From assembly GCA_048976805.1 (NCBI GenBank), contig JBHGUR010000098.1, positions 5,881 through 69,880 on the forward strand: a stretch of 64,000 bases of DNA, written 5' to 3'. Source of the DNA: Ectobacillus sp048976805. Lineage in GTDB: Bacteria; Bacillota; Bacilli; Bacillales; Bacillaceae_G. Below the pieces are notes generated by a model. It ran no database searches and was not told the DNA's origin. It was given only the letters and a program-made list of their open reading frames with translations. This document shows, in pieces, positions 25,600 to 33,923 of this stretch. How positions within the stretch are numbered: position 1 is the first letter of the stretch; the number at the start of each line of letters is the position of its first letter. The position numbers were made by a program, and so were the translations under genes.

Positions 25600-25795
25600 A
25601 GAAACCGCATCAACATCTCCCATAGCCCTTCACAAGACCCTTCTTGTGACAGTCTTGCACTTATTCAATGCAAGCCCAGCGAAACGCCGTGTGGCGGCTA
25701 ATTCGCTTCGGCGACAACTCCTTTCGTACCGCGGTCCTCAACCCCCACTCGGTCTCATGCAGCCTAATCTTAATTGTCGCAACCTCTATTCCTGA
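25600..25795 (-). promoter_or_regulatory. Lysine riboswitch (L-box)
   Basis: The minus strand shows the L-box core in order: GAGGUUGCGACAAUUAAGAU, GUCGCCGAAGCGAAU, UUCGCUGG, UGCAUUGAAUAAGUGCAAG, ACUGUCA and a closing GGGCUAUGGGAG. It should terminate lysA transcription when lysine is abundant. A TATAAT (25810-25815) just upstream is the probable -10. Confidence 0.93.
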
Positions 25796-25908
25796 GATTA
25801 GATGAGGTTATTATATTCATTTTCTAAACGTTTCATGTTGTTTTTAACAATAACAGAGAAAAAGCATGCTTGTCAAACGTTTTTTGCACACCCCCTTCAC
25901 GATAGCGT

Positions 25909-26304
25909 TTACATCGGTTTTCGGCAATTCAGCTCCGTGCTATCGGGAAGGCGCTGTACACTTACATGCTGCACAGTCCACTCCCCCTCCTCATTGTTAA
26001 ACGTAATTGTAACGCGGTCGAACGGCGGCCCGGGCGGCTCATCCATTCTTCCTTCATATTTAATCACTTCAATTTTTGCCTCAAACATATACGTTCCGCT
26101 GTACATCTTTTTCATATGAACGATTTTGGGACAATCATATTTTTTCAAGGTTCCATAATGCTTTTCTATCGCCCGGTTAATTTGCGGAAACAGCACGGAA
26201 TATAGAGCATCCTCCAACATTTCAGGGGACTGCTGCGCCTGCAAATGTAACGGATCCCAAAAAAGTCCTGTCATTATGATAAGCACGCATATAAACTTTT
26301 TCAT
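25909..26304 (-). CDS. Secreted DUF3888 protein
   Basis: This 131-residue protein has a Sec signal peptide (MKKFICVLIIMTGLFWDPLH, cleavage near LQA at about 22-24). The mature part has the DUF3888 pattern: LFPQINRAIEKHYG, FEAKIEVIKYEG, GPPFDRVTITF. Family members are secreted or envelope proteins of bacilli with unknown function. The gene stands alone, divergent from the LTA synthase gene. Confidence 0.75.
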   Translation of the reverse strand: MKKFICVLIIMTGLFWDPLHLQAQQSPEMLEDALYSVLFPQINRAIEKHYGTLKKYDCPKIVHMKKMYSGTYMFEAKIEVIKYEGRMDEPPGPPFDRVTITFNNEEGEWTVQHVSVQRLPDSTELNCRKPM

Positions 26305-26459
26305 TTTCCCCCTCCAAATTCATTTCCATTTGCATTCATGATAGTTTGCCCGCGATAAACATTTTCAAACATCGCAATCTATAAAAATATACATAATGCG
26401 GAAAAAGAGATGATTCTTTGTCCATTCTCTACTATACTAAGTAAAGGAGATTTGAGAAT

Positions 26460-26543
26460 ATGCCCTTTCCCTTTATACATATACATGAAAAAGGACACTA
26501 TTGGAGGGGCATACAAGCTTTGGGAGAGGAGATTTTTTGTTAA
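26460..26543 (+). CDS. 27-codon upstream ORF coupled to the LTA synthase gene
   Basis: The ATG at 26460 follows AAAGGAG by ten bases and opens 27 codons (MPFPFIHIHEKGHYWRGIQA and seven more), ending in TAATG, where the TAA shares its A with the ATG of the LTA synthase gene. The strong ribosome site and stop-start overlap suggest translational coupling or a leader peptide. No similarity is known to me. Confidence 0.45.
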   Translation: MPFPFIHIHEKGHYWRGIQALGEEIFC

Positions 26544-28426
26544 TGAGCAAGTTATACCCAAAAATTAAATTCGCGCTGTTAGCAGTGCTTCTCTTATGGA
26601 TTAAAACATATATCGTATATAAGCTCGCCTTTGATATTAAAATTGAAGATATGATGGATGAATGGATTTTATTTATGAACCCGCTTAGTTCCTTGCTGTG
26701 CTTTGTCGGGCTTGCTTTATTTGCCAATAAGCACCGCAACCGTTATATTTTAGGAATTAGCTTTTTATTATCGCTCTTGCTGTTTAGCAATGCTGTATTT
26801 TATGGATTTTTTGACGACTTTGTCACACTCCCTGTACTGTTTCAAACAAACAATATGGCCGACTTAGGAACGAGCATTCGGGAATTAATGACGTATAAAA
26901 CGTTTTTAGCCTTTCTTGACGTAATTATATTGTGGGGACTGCTGCGCAAGTATCCGCATAAATTTCCGGCCACCCCGCTATCGCGTTCTGAGAAATCTGC
27001 TTTTTATCTCGGGGTAGCCGGCGCATTCATTCTAAATGTCACGATAGCTGAAATTCATAAGCCGTCTCTATTTACACGTTCCTTTGATAGAGAAATGGTT
27101 GTAAAAAACATCGGATTGTATAACTACCATTTATACGATATTATGCTGCAGTCGAGATCTTCGGCGCAGCGTGCATTTGCGAGCAGCAACAAATTTGTTG
27201 AAATCGAAAATTACGTTAAATCAAAAGATAAAAAAGTTAATGAAAAGCTATTTGGCATCGCAAAGAAAAAAAACGTGATTGTGATTTCAATGGAATCGAC
27301 GCAAAGCTTTGTATTAAACAGAAAAATAAACGGGCAGGAAGTTACGCCGTTTTTAAACGAATTAATAAAGGAAAGCTACTACTTTGAAAATTTCTATCAT
27401 CAAACTGGACAAGGAAAAACGTCGGATGCGGAATTTATTACGGAAAACTCGCTTTACCCGCTTGACCGTGGCTCCGTATTTTTCACGCATCATAATAATG
27501 AATATACGGCTACGCCGGAAGTGCTCAAAGATTACGGCTACTATTCTGCCATTTTTCATTCTAATGATAAGACGTTCTGGAACCGCGATTTAATGTATCC
27601 GTCCCTTGGATACGACCGCTATTTCAACCAAGCGGACTTTACAGGAACAGAGCAAAACTCGGTTGGATGGGGATTGAAGGATAAGGATTTTTTCGAGCAA
27701 TCAATTCATCATCTAAAGTCATTGCCGCAGCCATTTTACACAAAGTTTATTACGCTAACAAACCATTTCCCGTTTACATTGGATCCTAAAGATCAACTCA
27801 TTGGTGAATATAATTCTAACAGCCCGATTTTAAACAGATATTTCCCAACCGTCCGCTATACGGATGAAGCTATTAAATATTTTGTCAAACGCTTAAAAGA
27901 AGAAGGGCTGTATGAAAACACCGTTCTCGTCATTTACGGCGATCATTACGGCATTTCTGAAAACCATAACGAGGCGCTAGCGCAGCTATTGGGAAAGGAC
28001 GAAATTACACCCTTTGATACAATCCAGCTGCAGCGTGTTCCGCTCATTATTCATATTCCCGGCCAAAAAGGCAAGGTAATTTCAAAGGTATCCGGGCAGG
28101 TTGATCTTAAGCCTACCTTGCTGCATCTTCTCGGTGTAAAAACGAAGCAAATGATACATTTCGGGACAGATTTATTTGTAAGCGAAAAAGAGCCGATGAC
28201 TATTATGCGCGACGGCAGCTTTATTACAAACGATTATATTTATACGAAAAATATTTGCTATAGCAAGGAAACGGGGCAGCCAATCGACGAAGCTGTTTGC
28301 CAGCCTTATGCTGAAAAAGCAAAAACAGAATTGCAGCTTTCCGACAAGCTGATTTATGGAGATTTGCTTCGGTTTGACCCAAATAACAAGCATAAGACAG
28401 GAACGATGACGACAAGCTTTGAATAA
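26543..28426 (+). CDS. Lipoteichoic acid synthase family protein
   Basis: This encodes 627 residues from ATG 26543. Five N-terminal transmembrane helices (to about residue 190) precede an extracellular sulfatase-fold domain. The catalytic Thr is in GQGKTSDAEF (about 290), with metal ligands in VISMEST and YGDHYGIS. LtaS-type enzymes polymerise glycerol-phosphate from phosphatidylglycerol onto a glycolipid anchor. It could be LtaS itself or a paralogue such as YfnI, YqgS or YvgJ; I cannot decide. An in-frame TTG two codons upstream is an alternative start. Confidence 0.88.
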   Translation: MSKLYPKIKFALLAVLLLWIKTYIVYKLAFDIKIEDMMDEWILFMNPLSSLLCFVGLALFANKHRNRYILGISFLLSLLLFSNAVFYGFFDDFVTLPVLFQTNNMADLGTSIRELMTYKTFLAFLDVIILWGLLRKYPHKFPATPLSRSEKSAFYLGVAGAFILNVTIAEIHKPSLFTRSFDREMVVKNIGLYNYHLYDIMLQSRSSAQRAFASSNKFVEIENYVKSKDKKVNEKLFGIAKKKNVIVISMESTQSFVLNRKINGQEVTPFLNELIKESYYFENFYHQTGQGKTSDAEFITENSLYPLDRGSVFFTHHNNEYTATPEVLKDYGYYSAIFHSNDKTFWNRDLMYPSLGYDRYFNQADFTGTEQNSVGWGLKDKDFFEQSIHHLKSLPQPFYTKFITLTNHFPFTLDPKDQLIGEYNSNSPILNRYFPTVRYTDEAIKYFVKRLKEEGLYENTVLVIYGDHYGISENHNEALAQLLGKDEITPFDTIQLQRVPLIIHIPGQKGKVISKVSGQVDLKPTLLHLLGVKTKQMIHFGTDLFVSEKEPMTIMRDGSFITNDYIYTKNICYSKETGQPIDEAVCQPYAEKAKTELQLSDKLIYGDLLRFDPNNKHKTGTMTTSFE

Positions 28427-28435
28427 GATAAGGCG

Positions 28436-28472
28436 AAGACACTTAATCAAACTTGGTTAGGTGTCTTTCTTT
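28436..28472 (+). terminator. Terminator of the LTA synthase gene
   Basis: AAGACACTTAA and TTAGGTGTCTT pair over 10 of 11 positions and are followed by TCTTTTAT. A mobile element lies 15 bases beyond. Confidence 0.75.
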
Positions 28473-28481
28473 TATAAACAT

Positions 28482-28698
28482 GGCTCCCCTAAAAAATGGC
28501 TGTGTTAAACATTAGATAAATAAACCCTTTTTTAGAGGGGAGAGTGCTCCCAGCCGTGTGTAGTAACGGTCAGGGCCTAACTTTGCCTCGTCCAAAGGAA
28601 AACTGAAGGGAGAACATGAGTGCAGGTTGCAGTTCCTGCGTAGCCGTAATGTACAGACGTACGTGATATCAAAATCAACATTAGCCTTTAGCAGAGCT
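28482..28698 (-). mobile_element. MITE-like element, long class, with altered left end
   Basis: The element is flanked by ATAAACAT (28474-28481 and 28699-28706). It begins GGCTCCCCTAAAAAAT and then GGCTGTGTTAAAC, so one end carries a 16-bp extra terminal piece. The other end is TTTAGCAGAGCT. The interior is the inverse of the 12261 and 25313 copies. Confidence 0.8.
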
Positions 28699-28901
28699 AT
28701 AAACATAAAATTTCTGTGCTCCTTCTCCTTGTATAATACAGGCGCCGGCCCGCATACAATCCTACATATGCTTATGAAAAGCGAATCAAAATCGTGCCAT
28801 CCCAACAGTAATGCTTAACAAAAAGCAAGACCGTTTCCTATAGCCTTTAATCCCACTCGCAAGACCGGGTAATTTCTGGAACGAAAGGGGATTTTTATGG
28901 T

Positions 28902-29681
28902 ATGATAAAAAAAGTGGACTTCCACAAACTAAAAAAAGAATCTAAACAGAAAGCAAGGGATCTTATTTTGTACAGAGCAGCCATTCCGAATTTATTTACG
29001 CTAGGCAATTTATATAGCGGATTTTTATCAATCGGCTATGCATCCATTGGCCATTATAAATCAGCAGCTATATTAGTGCTGATTGGCATGATGCTGGACA
29101 GCTTGGACGGGCGGCTCGCACGCTTGCTTCGGGTTGACTCTCCGCTTGGGAAAGAGCTTGATTCATTGGCCGATATTGTAACATTCGGGGCAGCCCCGGC
29201 TTTATTAATGTATTACACATCCTTTTCGCAATACGGGCTTGTCGGTTTATACATAGCAGCCTTATTCCCGTTGTTCGGGGCCTATCGTCTGGCGCGTTTT
29301 AATGTAACGCCGACCTCTACTTCTTTAAAATATTTTACCGGCGTTCCGATTACAGCAGCAGGCGGGATTATGGCATTCCTAACTTTGTTTTCGCATGCTA
29401 TTCCTCATATTGTACTTATTACTTTATTCGTTGCATTTGCTTTTTTAATGGTAAGCCGCATCCAAATTCCAAGTTTAAAGGACGTGCCGCTTCCTAAATA
29501 CAGCATCATCGTAACCCTTTTTTTAATCGGTGTTATTTTTACGATGTACAAAAAAAAGATTGGCAACATGCCGGAATTTTTGTTCATTGCCCTTCCGCTG
29601 TATGTTCTTTATATGCTGTCCCAATTTTTGCGGCAACGGCACTTTGAGAAAAAAAATGAACAACAGGATGGAAAAGAATGA
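28902..29681 (+). CDS. pssA: CDP-diacylglycerol-serine O-phosphatidyltransferase PssA
   Basis: This 259-residue, multi-helix membrane enzyme makes phosphatidylserine from CDP-diacylglycerol and serine. The CDP-alcohol phosphatidyltransferase motif is complete (about 66-92): DSLDGRLARLLR ... PLGKELDSLADIVTFG, giving the DGxxAR-x8-GxxxDxxxD signature. No psd (decarboxylase) gene follows, unlike B. subtilis. AAAGGGGAT lies 10-12 bases before the ATG. Confidence 0.9.
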   Translation: MIKKVDFHKLKKESKQKARDLILYRAAIPNLFTLGNLYSGFLSIGYASIGHYKSAAILVLIGMMLDSLDGRLARLLRVDSPLGKELDSLADIVTFGAAPALLMYYTSFSQYGLVGLYIAALFPLFGAYRLARFNVTPTSTSLKYFTGVPITAAGGIMAFLTLFSHAIPHIVLITLFVAFAFLMVSRIQIPSLKDVPLPKYSIIVTLFLIGVIFTMYKKKIGNMPEFLFIALPLYVLYMLSQFLRQRHFEKKNEQQDGKE

Positions 29682-29754
29682 AAAGCGTTTTCCCGGAGTG
29701 TGCTCGCTGGAGATTAGGAAATTGGCCGGACTACTCTTAAACGCCGAAATAGAA

Positions 29755-29800
29755 AAGGGCAGCTCCAAATGGCGCATGCGATTTGGAGCCACCCTTTTTC
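29755..29800 (+). terminator. Terminator of pssA
   Basis: GGGCAGCTCCAAAT and ATTTGGAGCCACCC form a long stem around GGCGCATGCG, followed by TTTTTC. Confidence 0.85.
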
Positions 29801-29858
29801 TTATCCAATCAAACTAATATAATTTATAGCGCCTACCCTAACGCTATATTATTACTTT

Positions 29859-30836
29859 TTACTTCATTACAGCTTCTTTCTCGAAAACATGAACTGGCGT
29901 CAGCGGCGCGTGCCCATCGAGAACATGCAAAATGTTATTTACCGCCACCTGCGCCATCATATCGCGCGTTTCAATTGTCGCGTTGCCGATATGCGGCGTT
30001 AACACTACATTTTTTAACCCCTTTAACTCCTCTGTAATAGCAGGCTCAAATTCAAATACATCAAGGGCTGCACCTTCAATTACTCCGTCCTTTAACGCCG
30101 CGGCAAGCTCATGCTCGTTAATGATTGGGCCGCGGGCCGCGTTGATTACATAAGCGGTCTGTTTCATCATATTCAACTGCTCCCGGCCAATCATATGGCG
30201 CATGGACGGCTTATACGCGCAGTTGATAGTCACAAAATCGGAACGCTGCAGCAGTTCCTCTAACGATACATACGCGGCAGCAAGCTCCGCCTCCGCCGCT
30301 TCTTTGCGGTTCGGGCCTGTATACAATACATTCATTCCAAACGCCTTGGCCCGTCTAGCCACAGCTTGTCCAATCTCTCCAAGGCCGATAATTCCTAACG
30401 TCTTGCCATACACTTCCCTTCCTAAGAAAAAGAGAGGTGCCCAGCCTTGAAAGCCTACTGTACGGCAAAGTTCATCGCCTTCTGGAATGCGGCGCGCCGC
30501 AGCCAATAACAAGGCAAAGGTAAGCTCAGCTGTCGCTTCGGTAGAGACACGCGGCGTGTTCGTTACCGGAATGCCTTTTTGCGCGGCATACGCATAGTCA
30601 ATATTATCAAAGCCTGCCCCATAGTTTGCGATAATTTTCAAATACGGAGCAGCATCAATTGTTTCCTTCGTTACTTTTGTAGACAACAAGCTTAATAGTG
30701 CGTCTTTATCTTGCAGTCTTTCTTGTAATTCTTGTTCGCTAATCAACCCTTCTCCCTCATACATCTCGATTTCATGTTCACGCAGCATTTCTAATCCGAT
30801 TTCTGGTATTTTTCCAGCTACTAAAATTTTTGCCAT
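29859..30836 (-). CDS. D-isomer-specific 2-hydroxyacid dehydrogenase
   Basis: This 325-residue NAD(P)-dependent enzyme reduces 2-keto acids such as glyoxylate, hydroxypyruvate or 2-ketogluconate. The Rossmann motif is LGIIGLGEIGQAVARRA (about 147-163). Catalytic residues follow in the usual order: Arg in INAARGPI, Glu in DVFEFEP, His in TPHIGNA. The exact substrate cannot be assigned. It is a single gene convergent with pssA. Confidence 0.88.
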   Translation of the reverse strand: MAKILVAGKIPEIGLEMLREHEIEMYEGEGLISEQELQERLQDKDALLSLLSTKVTKETIDAAPYLKIIANYGAGFDNIDYAYAAQKGIPVTNTPRVSTEATAELTFALLLAAARRIPEGDELCRTVGFQGWAPLFFLGREVYGKTLGIIGLGEIGQAVARRAKAFGMNVLYTGPNRKEAAEAELAAAYVSLEELLQRSDFVTINCAYKPSMRHMIGREQLNMMKQTAYVINAARGPIINEHELAAALKDGVIEGAALDVFEFEPAITEELKGLKNVVLTPHIGNATIETRDMMAQVAVNNILHVLDGHAPLTPVHVFEKEAVMK

Positions 30837-30953
30837 ATTTACGCATCCTTCCTGTTTTCCCCTTTGATGAAACGCTTTCTTTTATTATTGTAAAAAATAT
30901 TTCGTAAATTCAACAAGTAAAACTTTACTTTTCAATACATTACATGAAATTAA

Positions 30954-31026
30954 AGGAGTAGCTATGTAGAACCAACAGCAACCTGCACTCACTCCCTCTC
31001 TCTGGTTTTCCTTTGGACGAGGTAAA
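30954..31026 (+). mobile_element. Left fragment of a disrupted long-class element
   Basis: GCTATGTAGAACCAACAGCA and the following bases match the interior of the 12261 element up to GGACGAGG, where the similarity stops abruptly. The matching right part resumes at 31268. Confidence 0.65.
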
Positions 31027-31144
31027 GAAAACTCGCCGACTGGCAGACGAGGCGAAGACAGAGGCGTAGTTGCACTGATACTTTATTCTTAAAATTGGCC
31101 ACTACGTCGCGTGATCTTCTTCACTGCCAATTTATATTTTCTTA

Positions 31145-31250
31145 GGCTCTGTTCAACTTGATTGTTGATTTTCCACTACAGGCGGACGCTTTCCGCGGGC
31201 GGGGCCAAGCCGCCTTTCGTTCCAAATCAACATTAGCCTTTAACAGAGCC
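31145..31250 (+). mobile_element. MITE-like element, short class
   Basis: This 106-bp element has ends GGCTCTGTTCAA and TTTAACAGAGCC. It is flanked by TTTTCTTA (31137-31144 and 31251-31258). The interior has CACTACAGGCGGACGC and TTCCGCGGGCGGGGCC, characteristic of the short class. Confidence 0.88.
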
Positions 31251-31267
31251 TTTTCTTAAAATACAAA

Positions 31268-31347
31268 ACTAGGCCCTGACCGTTACGATACACGGTTAGG
31301 AGCGCTCTCCCCTATAAAAAAAGGGGTTTATATAGCATAGCACAGCC
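31268..31347 (+). mobile_element. Right fragment of the disrupted long-class element
   Basis: GGCCCTGACCGTTACGATAC, AGCGCTCTCCCCT and the terminal CACAGCC match the right half of the long class. It ends next to the T-run of the his terminator. Confidence 0.65.
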
Positions 31348-31349
31348 TA

Positions 31350-31376
31350 AAAAATAAACACGGGAAATCCCCGTGC
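31350..31376 (-). terminator. Terminator of the his operon
   Basis: On the minus strand CACGGG-gattt-CCCGTG is followed by TTTATTTTTT. Confidence 0.75.
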
Positions 31377-31495
31377 TTACTTTTTTCTTGCCCGTTGCTC
31401 TTGCTTGCTCATCAATATTGCCTACTTTATAACGCTTCATCATTAGTGTTGGCAAATCGAAGCGTTCCAGAGCTAAGGAAGTATGTGAGCCATCC
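31377..31495 (-). pseudogene. Possible 3' remnant of an unidentified gene
   Basis: Between hisJ and the terminator the minus strand has an open, protein-like frame without start codon: LALERFDLPTLMMKRYKVGN then IDEQARATGKKK. A stop would follow if one A were removed from the A6 run at its end. I do not recognise the family, and it may be chance. Confidence 0.25.
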
Positions 31496-31496
31496 T

Positions 31497-32513
31497 TTAT
31501 ACGTGCAAGGTAGCTGGCTCAAGCGGCTTCATAATACGCTTGCGCTTTTCAAATGTCGCCACATGCGTAAAGCCGTGCTGAAGCAGCGTGTCTACATTTT
31601 GTGCAACATAGCTGCCGATATCATCCGGATAATGGGAATCGGACGATATTGTAATCGGAACGTTATATTTTGCGAGCACGCTTAAAAAGAGCGGGCTCGG
31701 GCACATTTCCCGGACAGGGTAGCGATAATAAAGACCGGCATTAATTTCAGTTGCGACATTGCTTTCAATTAAAGCCTTCGCAATTTTTTCATAATAGCCA
31801 AGCAGCGTATTTTCATCAGGACGGTAATTAAATACCTTCATATTGTCCAAGTGCGCGACAAAATCAAACAGCCCGGAACGAATCGCGCTCTCTACTATCG
31901 CAAAATGCTTCTCGTATAACTTTGGCACATCCTTTTCCTTAAAGCGCTCTTGCGTATCCGGGTTATCAAAGCCCCAGCCATCTTGAAAATGGACAGAACC
32001 GATAACATAGTCCCAGTTGCCAAGCTGCAAGAGCTCAGCCAATTCTGCTTCGCCGCCGACAAAATAATCAGCCTCAATGCCAAGGCGAAGCGTAATGCCG
32101 CGCTTTGCCCAGCGCTCTTTCGCTTCTTCAATGGCAGTTATAAAATTGGAGATAGACTCTATCATGACTTGGTCAAGCCATTCCTTTTGCAGGCGCCCTA
32201 AGTCTGTATCGCTTATATCAACGTGGCGGTAATAGTAGGCGCGCGCTTCCTCGAAGCGGTATAAGTGGTCGACGATGCCAACTTCTTTTAAACCTTTTTT
32301 CAACGCTTCTTCTAAATATAAATCAATCCAAAACGGCGAGAACGCCCCTTTAGCCAAACGCTCCGCAAGCAATTCCTTTGATTGCAGCAGCCACTGCCAC
32401 GAATGCTTCGGCGCAGCGACAGGGATAAAATGCTGCAGCGCCTGGTTCGTGCGGTCAAGCCAGCGTAAGGAGTACGGACCTTCCTCCAAATGAAGATGAT
32501 AATCTACTCTCAT
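31497..32513 (-). CDS. hisJ: Histidinol-phosphatase HisJ (PHP family)
   Basis: This 338-residue PHP-domain phosphoesterase removes phosphate from histidinol phosphate, the step between HisC and HisD. Metal-binding motifs are DYHLHLEEG (about 4-12), GIVDHLYRF, GIEADYF, GSVHF, VAHLDNMKVF and the C-terminal SSDSHYPDDIG. It is longer than the ~268-residue B. subtilis HisJ because of about 60 residues after the first motif. ATG 32513 is preceded by GGGGGGAG. It is the last gene of the his operon. Confidence 0.85.
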   Translation of the reverse strand: MRVDYHLHLEEGPYSLRWLDRTNQALQHFIPVAAPKHSWQWLLQSKELLAERLAKGAFSPFWIDLYLEEALKKGLKEVGIVDHLYRFEEARAYYYRHVDISDTDLGRLQKEWLDQVMIESISNFITAIEEAKERWAKRGITLRLGIEADYFVGGEAELAELLQLGNWDYVIGSVHFQDGWGFDNPDTQERFKEKDVPKLYEKHFAIVESAIRSGLFDFVAHLDNMKVFNYRPDENTLLGYYEKIAKALIESNVATEINAGLYYRYPVREMCPSPLFLSVLAKYNVPITISSDSHYPDDIGSYVAQNVDTLLQHGFTHVATFEKRKRIMKPLEPATLHV

Positions 32514-32526
32514 CGTTTCTCCCCCC

Positions 32527-32850
32527 TTACAGTTGATCGATGGATTTACGGTCCCCAACTTTAGAAAGCTTGCCGCGGCGGCGTTTCATCTCTTCTTCGA
32601 TTTCCTCCAAGGAAACTCCTTTTTCAGCCATCAGCACGAGGCAGTGATACGCAAGATCCACTAGCTCGTTGACAAGCTCTGTCTTATCGCTTCCTTTAGC
32701 GGCAATCACAACCTCCGTGCTTTCTTCGCCGATTTTTTTTAAAATTTTATCTTCGCCCTTTGTAAATAAATAATTCGTATATGACTCGGCAATCGGATTT
32801 TCTTTTCGGCTTACAATATCTTCATATAATTCTTTTACTATATTTGTCAT
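32527..32850 (-). CDS. hisE: Phosphoribosyl-ATP pyrophosphatase HisE
   Basis: This 107-residue helical MazG-like enzyme hydrolyses phosphoribosyl-ATP to phosphoribosyl-AMP. Metal-binding acidic residues are in KIGEESTEVVIAAKG and ELVDLAYH. It is separate from HisI here, not fused as in B. subtilis. It follows hisI by 12 bases. Confidence 0.93.
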   Translation of the reverse strand: MTNIVKELYEDIVSRKENPIAESYTNYLFTKGEDKILKKIGEESTEVVIAAKGSDKTELVNELVDLAYHCLVLMAEKGVSLEEIEEEMKRRRGKLSKVGDRKSIDQL

Positions 32851-32862
32851 GGTTTCTCCCCC

Positions 32863-33168
32863 CTAGAGCACTTTCGTAAAAAAGCAAGTGCGGCTTCCCG
32901 TATGGCATGCCGCTCCAATTTGGTCGACGCGGACTAAAATGGTATCTTGATCGCAATCAAGATACATTTCCTTGACATGCTGAAAATGGCCGGACGTTTC
33001 GCCTTTGTTCCACAGCTTATTGCGTGAGCGCGAGAAAAACCATGTTGTTTTCGTCTCCAACGTTTTGGCGTACGATTCTTCATTCATATAACCGAGCATA
33101 AGCACATCGTTCGTTTTATCATCAATAATAACCGCCGGCACTAATCCTTTAGAAAAATCCGGTTTCAT
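32863..33168 (-). CDS. hisI: Phosphoribosyl-AMP cyclohydrolase HisI
   Basis: This 101-residue zinc/magnesium enzyme opens the adenine ring of phosphoribosyl-AMP. Signature residues are FSRSRNKLWNKGETSGHFQ, DCDQDTILVRV and the zinc cysteines in CHTGSRTCFF. It overlaps hisF by four bases (ATGA). Confidence 0.94.
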   Translation of the reverse strand: MKPDFSKGLVPAVIIDDKTNDVLMLGYMNEESYAKTLETKTTWFFSRSRNKLWNKGETSGHFQHVKEMYLDCDQDTILVRVDQIGAACHTGSRTCFFTKVL

Positions 33169-33923
33169 AATCTCACCTCAAGGTTTGCTTTCTTTAGCTC
33201 CTGCTTCGTCTCTGCTATCGTCGTTTCTCCGTAGTGATAAATCGAAGCGGCCAATGCAGCGTCTGCGCCTGTCTTTTCAAACACTTCTACGATATGCGCA
33301 TTATTGCCGCAGCCTCCTGAAGCAATAACCGGAATGCTGACTGCTTTACAGATTGCTTCTGTCAGCGCCAAATCATAGCCTTCCTTCGTGCCGTCAGCAT
33401 CCATGCTTGTCAGCAAAATTTCCCCAGCGCCAAGCTTTTCGACCTGTTTCGCCCACTCAACTGCATCCAGCCCTGTATCAATGCGGCCGCCGTTGACAAA
33501 TACATGCCATTTTCCGTCCGACACTTTTTTCGCGTCAATCGCCACAACGATGCACTGTACGCCAAAGCGCTCCGCTCCCTCGGAGATGAGCTTCGGATTG
33601 CGGACCGCTGCCGAGTTGATAGAAATTTTATCCGCTCCGGCGCGAAGGAGATTGTACATTTCTTCAACAGAGTTAATGCCGCCGCCGACAGTCAGCGGAA
33701 TAAATACTTCCGCTGCTGTACGTTCCACAACGTCAATCATCGTTTTGCGCCCTTCATGCGTTGCTGTAATATCCAAAAACACGAGTTCGTCAGCGCCAGC
33801 TTCATTATATAAAGCCGCAATCTCAACCGGATCACCAACGTCGGCTAGGCCTACAAAGTTCACGCCCTTTACAACACGGCCGTTTTTTACGTCCAAACAC
33901 GGAATAATACGCTTCGTTAACAT
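33165..33923 (-). CDS. hisF: Imidazole glycerol phosphate synthase cyclase subunit HisF
   Basis: This 252-residue TIM barrel closes the imidazole ring using ammonia from HisH and yields IGP and AICAR. The catalytic Asp residues are in CLDVKNGRVVKGVNF (about 11) and LLTSMDADGTKEGYD (about 130). It overlaps hisA by seven bases. Confidence 0.95.
   Translation of the reverse strand: MLTKRIIPCLDVKNGRVVKGVNFVGLADVGDPVEIAALYNEAGADELVFLDITATHEGRKTMIDVVERTAAEVFIPLTVGGGINSVEEMYNLLRAGADKISINSAAVRNPKLISEGAERFGVQCIVVAIDAKKVSDGKWHVFVNGGRIDTGLDAVEWAKQVEKLGAGEILLTSMDADGTKEGYDLALTEAICKAVSIPVIASGGCGNNAHIVEVFEKTGADAALAASIYHYGETTIAETKQELKKANLEVRL

Larger units (their letters stand above)
30837..31496. other. 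660-bp intergenic region of nested and broken repeats
   Basis: No intact gene is present. It holds two halves of a disrupted long-class element (about 30954-31026 and 31268-31347), a complete short-class element between them (31145-31250), about 115 bp of other repetitive-looking sequence, the his terminator, and an uncertain coding remnant (31377-31495). Confidence 0.6.

Noticed and set aside
28512..28805. 97-codon frame over the element at 28482
   Set aside because: Element-derived and not conserved in the sister copies.
29682..29744. 20-codon ORF after pssA
   Set aside because: Close to pssA but no ribosome site and no resemblance to psd.
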